Assembly (NCBI GenBank): GCA_934647145.1
Contig: CAKUFB010000162.1
Span: 1-6,375 of the forward strand
Reading direction: 5' to 3'
DNA from: an uncultured Clostridia bacterium
GTDB taxonomy: Bacteria > Bacillota > Clostridia > Christensenellales > Aristaeellaceae
DNA length: 6,375 nucleotides
Positions 5,246 through 6,375 of the stretch are shown here, one piece after another. Position numbers and translations under genes: made by a program. Within the stretch, counting starts at the first letter, position 1; the number at the start of each line of letters is the position of its first letter. The notes beneath the pieces were generated by a model. That model was not told where the DNA came from. It did no database searches and saw only the letters and a program-made list of their open reading frames with translations.

Positions 5246-6094
5246 TTATTCGCCCAGGAACGCCCGTATCTCGGCCAGGCGGCGGCCGGCGACCTCGCAT
5301 CCCGCCTCGTAGGCCGCGCGCAAACGTTCGGGATCCTTCTCCACCCGCCGCACGGGCAGACTGGCGTCCGGCCGGATGACCAGCAGCCTTCCCTCGGCCT
5401 CCTGCCGCGCGATTTCGTCCAGCTCGGCGTTGTACATTTTATGGCGGCGGGCCAGTGCCTCGACCAGTCTGGGATAGTCCCTGTAAGCCTTGCGAATCAG
5501 CGGCATCGCACGGTTTGCGCGCTTGCGATAGCCCAGCGGCCGGGTCAGCACGACGACGTTGCGTTCATAGCCGATTCCTTCAAAAAAGCGCACCGGAATC
5601 GAATCCGCAATGCCGCCGTCGAGTAGCTTTCTCCCCTCGATTTCCACCATGCGCGAGACGAGCGGCATGGACGCGGAGGCGCGAATCCAGTCGAAACCGT
5701 GATCCTCGCGGCCCTTGTACTCGTGATAGACCGCCTCGCCGCTCTCCACGTCAGTGCAGACCACCCAGAAGGCCATGGGATTGCGCGCGTAGGCCTCGAA
5801 GTCGAACGGATCGTGCTTCAAAGGCACCTCTCCGTAGCAGAAATCCGCGCTGTACAGGTTGCCCGTCGTGCGCAGCGAGTGCATGGAGCAGTAGCGCGGG
5901 TCGGCACAGAAGCGGGTGTTGTAGTGCAGCACGCGCCCGATCTGGCCGGACTTGTAATTGCAGCCGAACGCCGCCCCGGCCGACACGCCGATCGCGCCGT
6001 CGAAGCGCACGCCGTCCTGCATCAGCACGTCCATCACGCCCGCGGTGAACAGTCCGCGCATCGCGCCGCCCTCCAGTATCAGTCCTTTTTTCAT
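5246..6094 (-). CDS. Patatin-like phospholipase (serine acyl hydrolase)
   Basis: Protein of 282 residues without a signal peptide. It carries the complete patatin catalytic set. The glycine-rich oxyanion hole is LEGGAMRGLFTAGVMDVL (7-24), the nucleophile elbow is GVSAG with Ser38, and the dyad aspartate is Asp159 in LLDGGIADSIP. Between them lie family-like stretches such as FWVVCTDVESGEAVYHEY and IRASASMPLVSRMVEIEG. The overall layout and helical C-terminus resemble YjjU-type bacterial patatins. The expected activity is hydrolysis of acyl esters of lipids through a Ser-Asp dyad; the natural substrate is unknown. The start at 6094 is chosen because GAGGAG (6102-6107) lies six bases upstream; an ATG five bases further upstream is out of frame and stops after two codons. 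The gene is monocistronic as far as the window shows, with a hairpin in its leader region. Confidence 0.93.
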   Translation of the reverse strand: MKKGLILEGGAMRGLFTAGVMDVLMQDGVRFDGAIGVSAGAAFGCNYKSGQIGRVLHYNTRFCADPRYCSMHSLRTTGNLYSADFCYGEVPLKHDPFDFEAYARNPMAFWVVCTDVESGEAVYHEYKGREDHGFDWIRASASMPLVSRMVEIEGRKLLDGGIADSIPVRFFEGIGYERNVVVLTRPLGYRKRANRAMPLIRKAYRDYPRLVEALARRHKMYNAELDEIARQEAEGRLLVIRPDASLPVRRVEKDPERLRAAYEAGCEVAGRRLAEIRAFLGE

Positions 6095-6122
6095 GGCATG
6101 CTCCTCTATACATATAAATGAA

Positions 6123-6147
6123 GGGACAGGGCTGTTCGCCGTGTCCC
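6123..6147 (-). repeat. Hairpin just upstream of the patatin-like gene
   Basis: GGGACA (6123-6128) pairs with TGTCCC (6142-6147); after a G-G mismatch, GGC (6130-6132) pairs with GCC (6138-6140) around the loop TGTTC. On the minus strand it is followed by the AT-rich stretch TTCATTTATATG and then the Shine-Dalgarno. It could be a terminator of a gene beyond the right edge or a leader structure of the patatin gene. The pairing is seen; the role is undecided. Confidence 0.5.
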
Positions 6148-6310
6148 GGGCGGCGGGTACTGAGGCTGCGCCCGCTTGCTGCCGCCGGTTTCATCGACGA
6201 CCTTGACCGCCATCAATTGAAGCAGCCAGGGTCTGCGCCCGGAAATCCTGATTACAGCAAAAGCTGGCAAGGGTGGGGCGGGAATGCCGAAAAACAAAAG
6301 GTTTTCAGGT

Positions 6311-6373
6311 TTCGCCTTTGGCGAAGCTGCCGCACTCTTCCCCCGTCCGAAAGCAAAACGCTGTTTTGCTTTC
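6311..6373. repeat. Two hairpins at the right edge
   Basis: TTCGCC (6311-6316) pairs with GGCGAA (6320-6325) around the loop TTT. GAAAGCAAAAC (6349-6359) pairs perfectly with 6363-6373 around the loop GCT. The second hairpin follows CTTCCCCCGTCC (6337-6348), nearly the same lead-in as before the 13-bp hairpin at 48-77. The stretch 6148-6310 shows no gene or element I can support. Confidence 0.55.
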
Positions 6374-6375
6374 CG

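Noticed and set aside
6106..6297. Minus-strand open frame before the patatin gene (contains MAVKVVDETGGSKRA)
   Set aside because: No Shine-Dalgarno precedes either ATG, it runs through the leader hairpin, and the product resembles no family I recognise.

Overview
The window looks like chromosomal DNA of a GC-rich Gram-positive, probably a Clostridia-type Firmicute. The grounds are strong AGGAG-type ribosome binding sites before nearly every gene, near-consensus sigma-A promoters, a zinc-finger anti-sigma factor with an ECF sigma factor, and a clostridial style of intergenic DNA rich in GC hairpins. No genus can be named from the sequence, and there is no sign of a phage, insertion sequence, CRISPR array or structural RNA gene.

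Left half (126-2774, minus strand): a three-gene operon. An ECF sigma factor (2193-2774) is followed after 25 bases by a membrane anti-sigma factor that fuses an N-terminal zinc finger to an extracytoplasmic DUF4349 domain (908-2167). After a perfect 12-bp intergenic hairpin comes an exported SIMPL-domain protein (126-842). An ECF-type promoter (2831-2860) lies just upstream of the sigma gene and suggests autoregulation. By family knowledge this is an envelope-stress or cell-surface signalling module.

Middle (2912-4186, plus strand): diverging from that operon is a small protein with the R / STS / ExE signature of arginine-type ADP-ribosyltransferases (2972-3664), behind its own sigma-A promoter. 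Then comes mscL (3726-4148), the large-conductance mechanosensitive channel, here ending in a four-cysteine zinc ribbon. mscL has a perfect TTGACA-N17-TATAAT promoter whose -35 box overlaps the stop codon of the preceding gene, and a clear intrinsic terminator.

Right half: about 270 bases of palindrome-rich non-coding DNA (4187-4455), a class I SAM-dependent methyltransferase (4456-5055, plus), a 190-base convergent gap, and a patatin-like serine acyl hydrolase (5246-6094, minus). The last 268 bases and the first 125 bases hold no gene but carry several strong hairpins, some sharing sequence with one another.

The most interesting items are the uncharacterised stand-alone ADP-ribosyltransferase-like protein next to an envelope-stress regulon and a mechanosensitive channel, the zinc-finger/DUF4349 fusion anti-sigma factor with SIMPL partner, and the hairpin-rich intergenic islands. 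Functional linkage between the divergent units is inference only.
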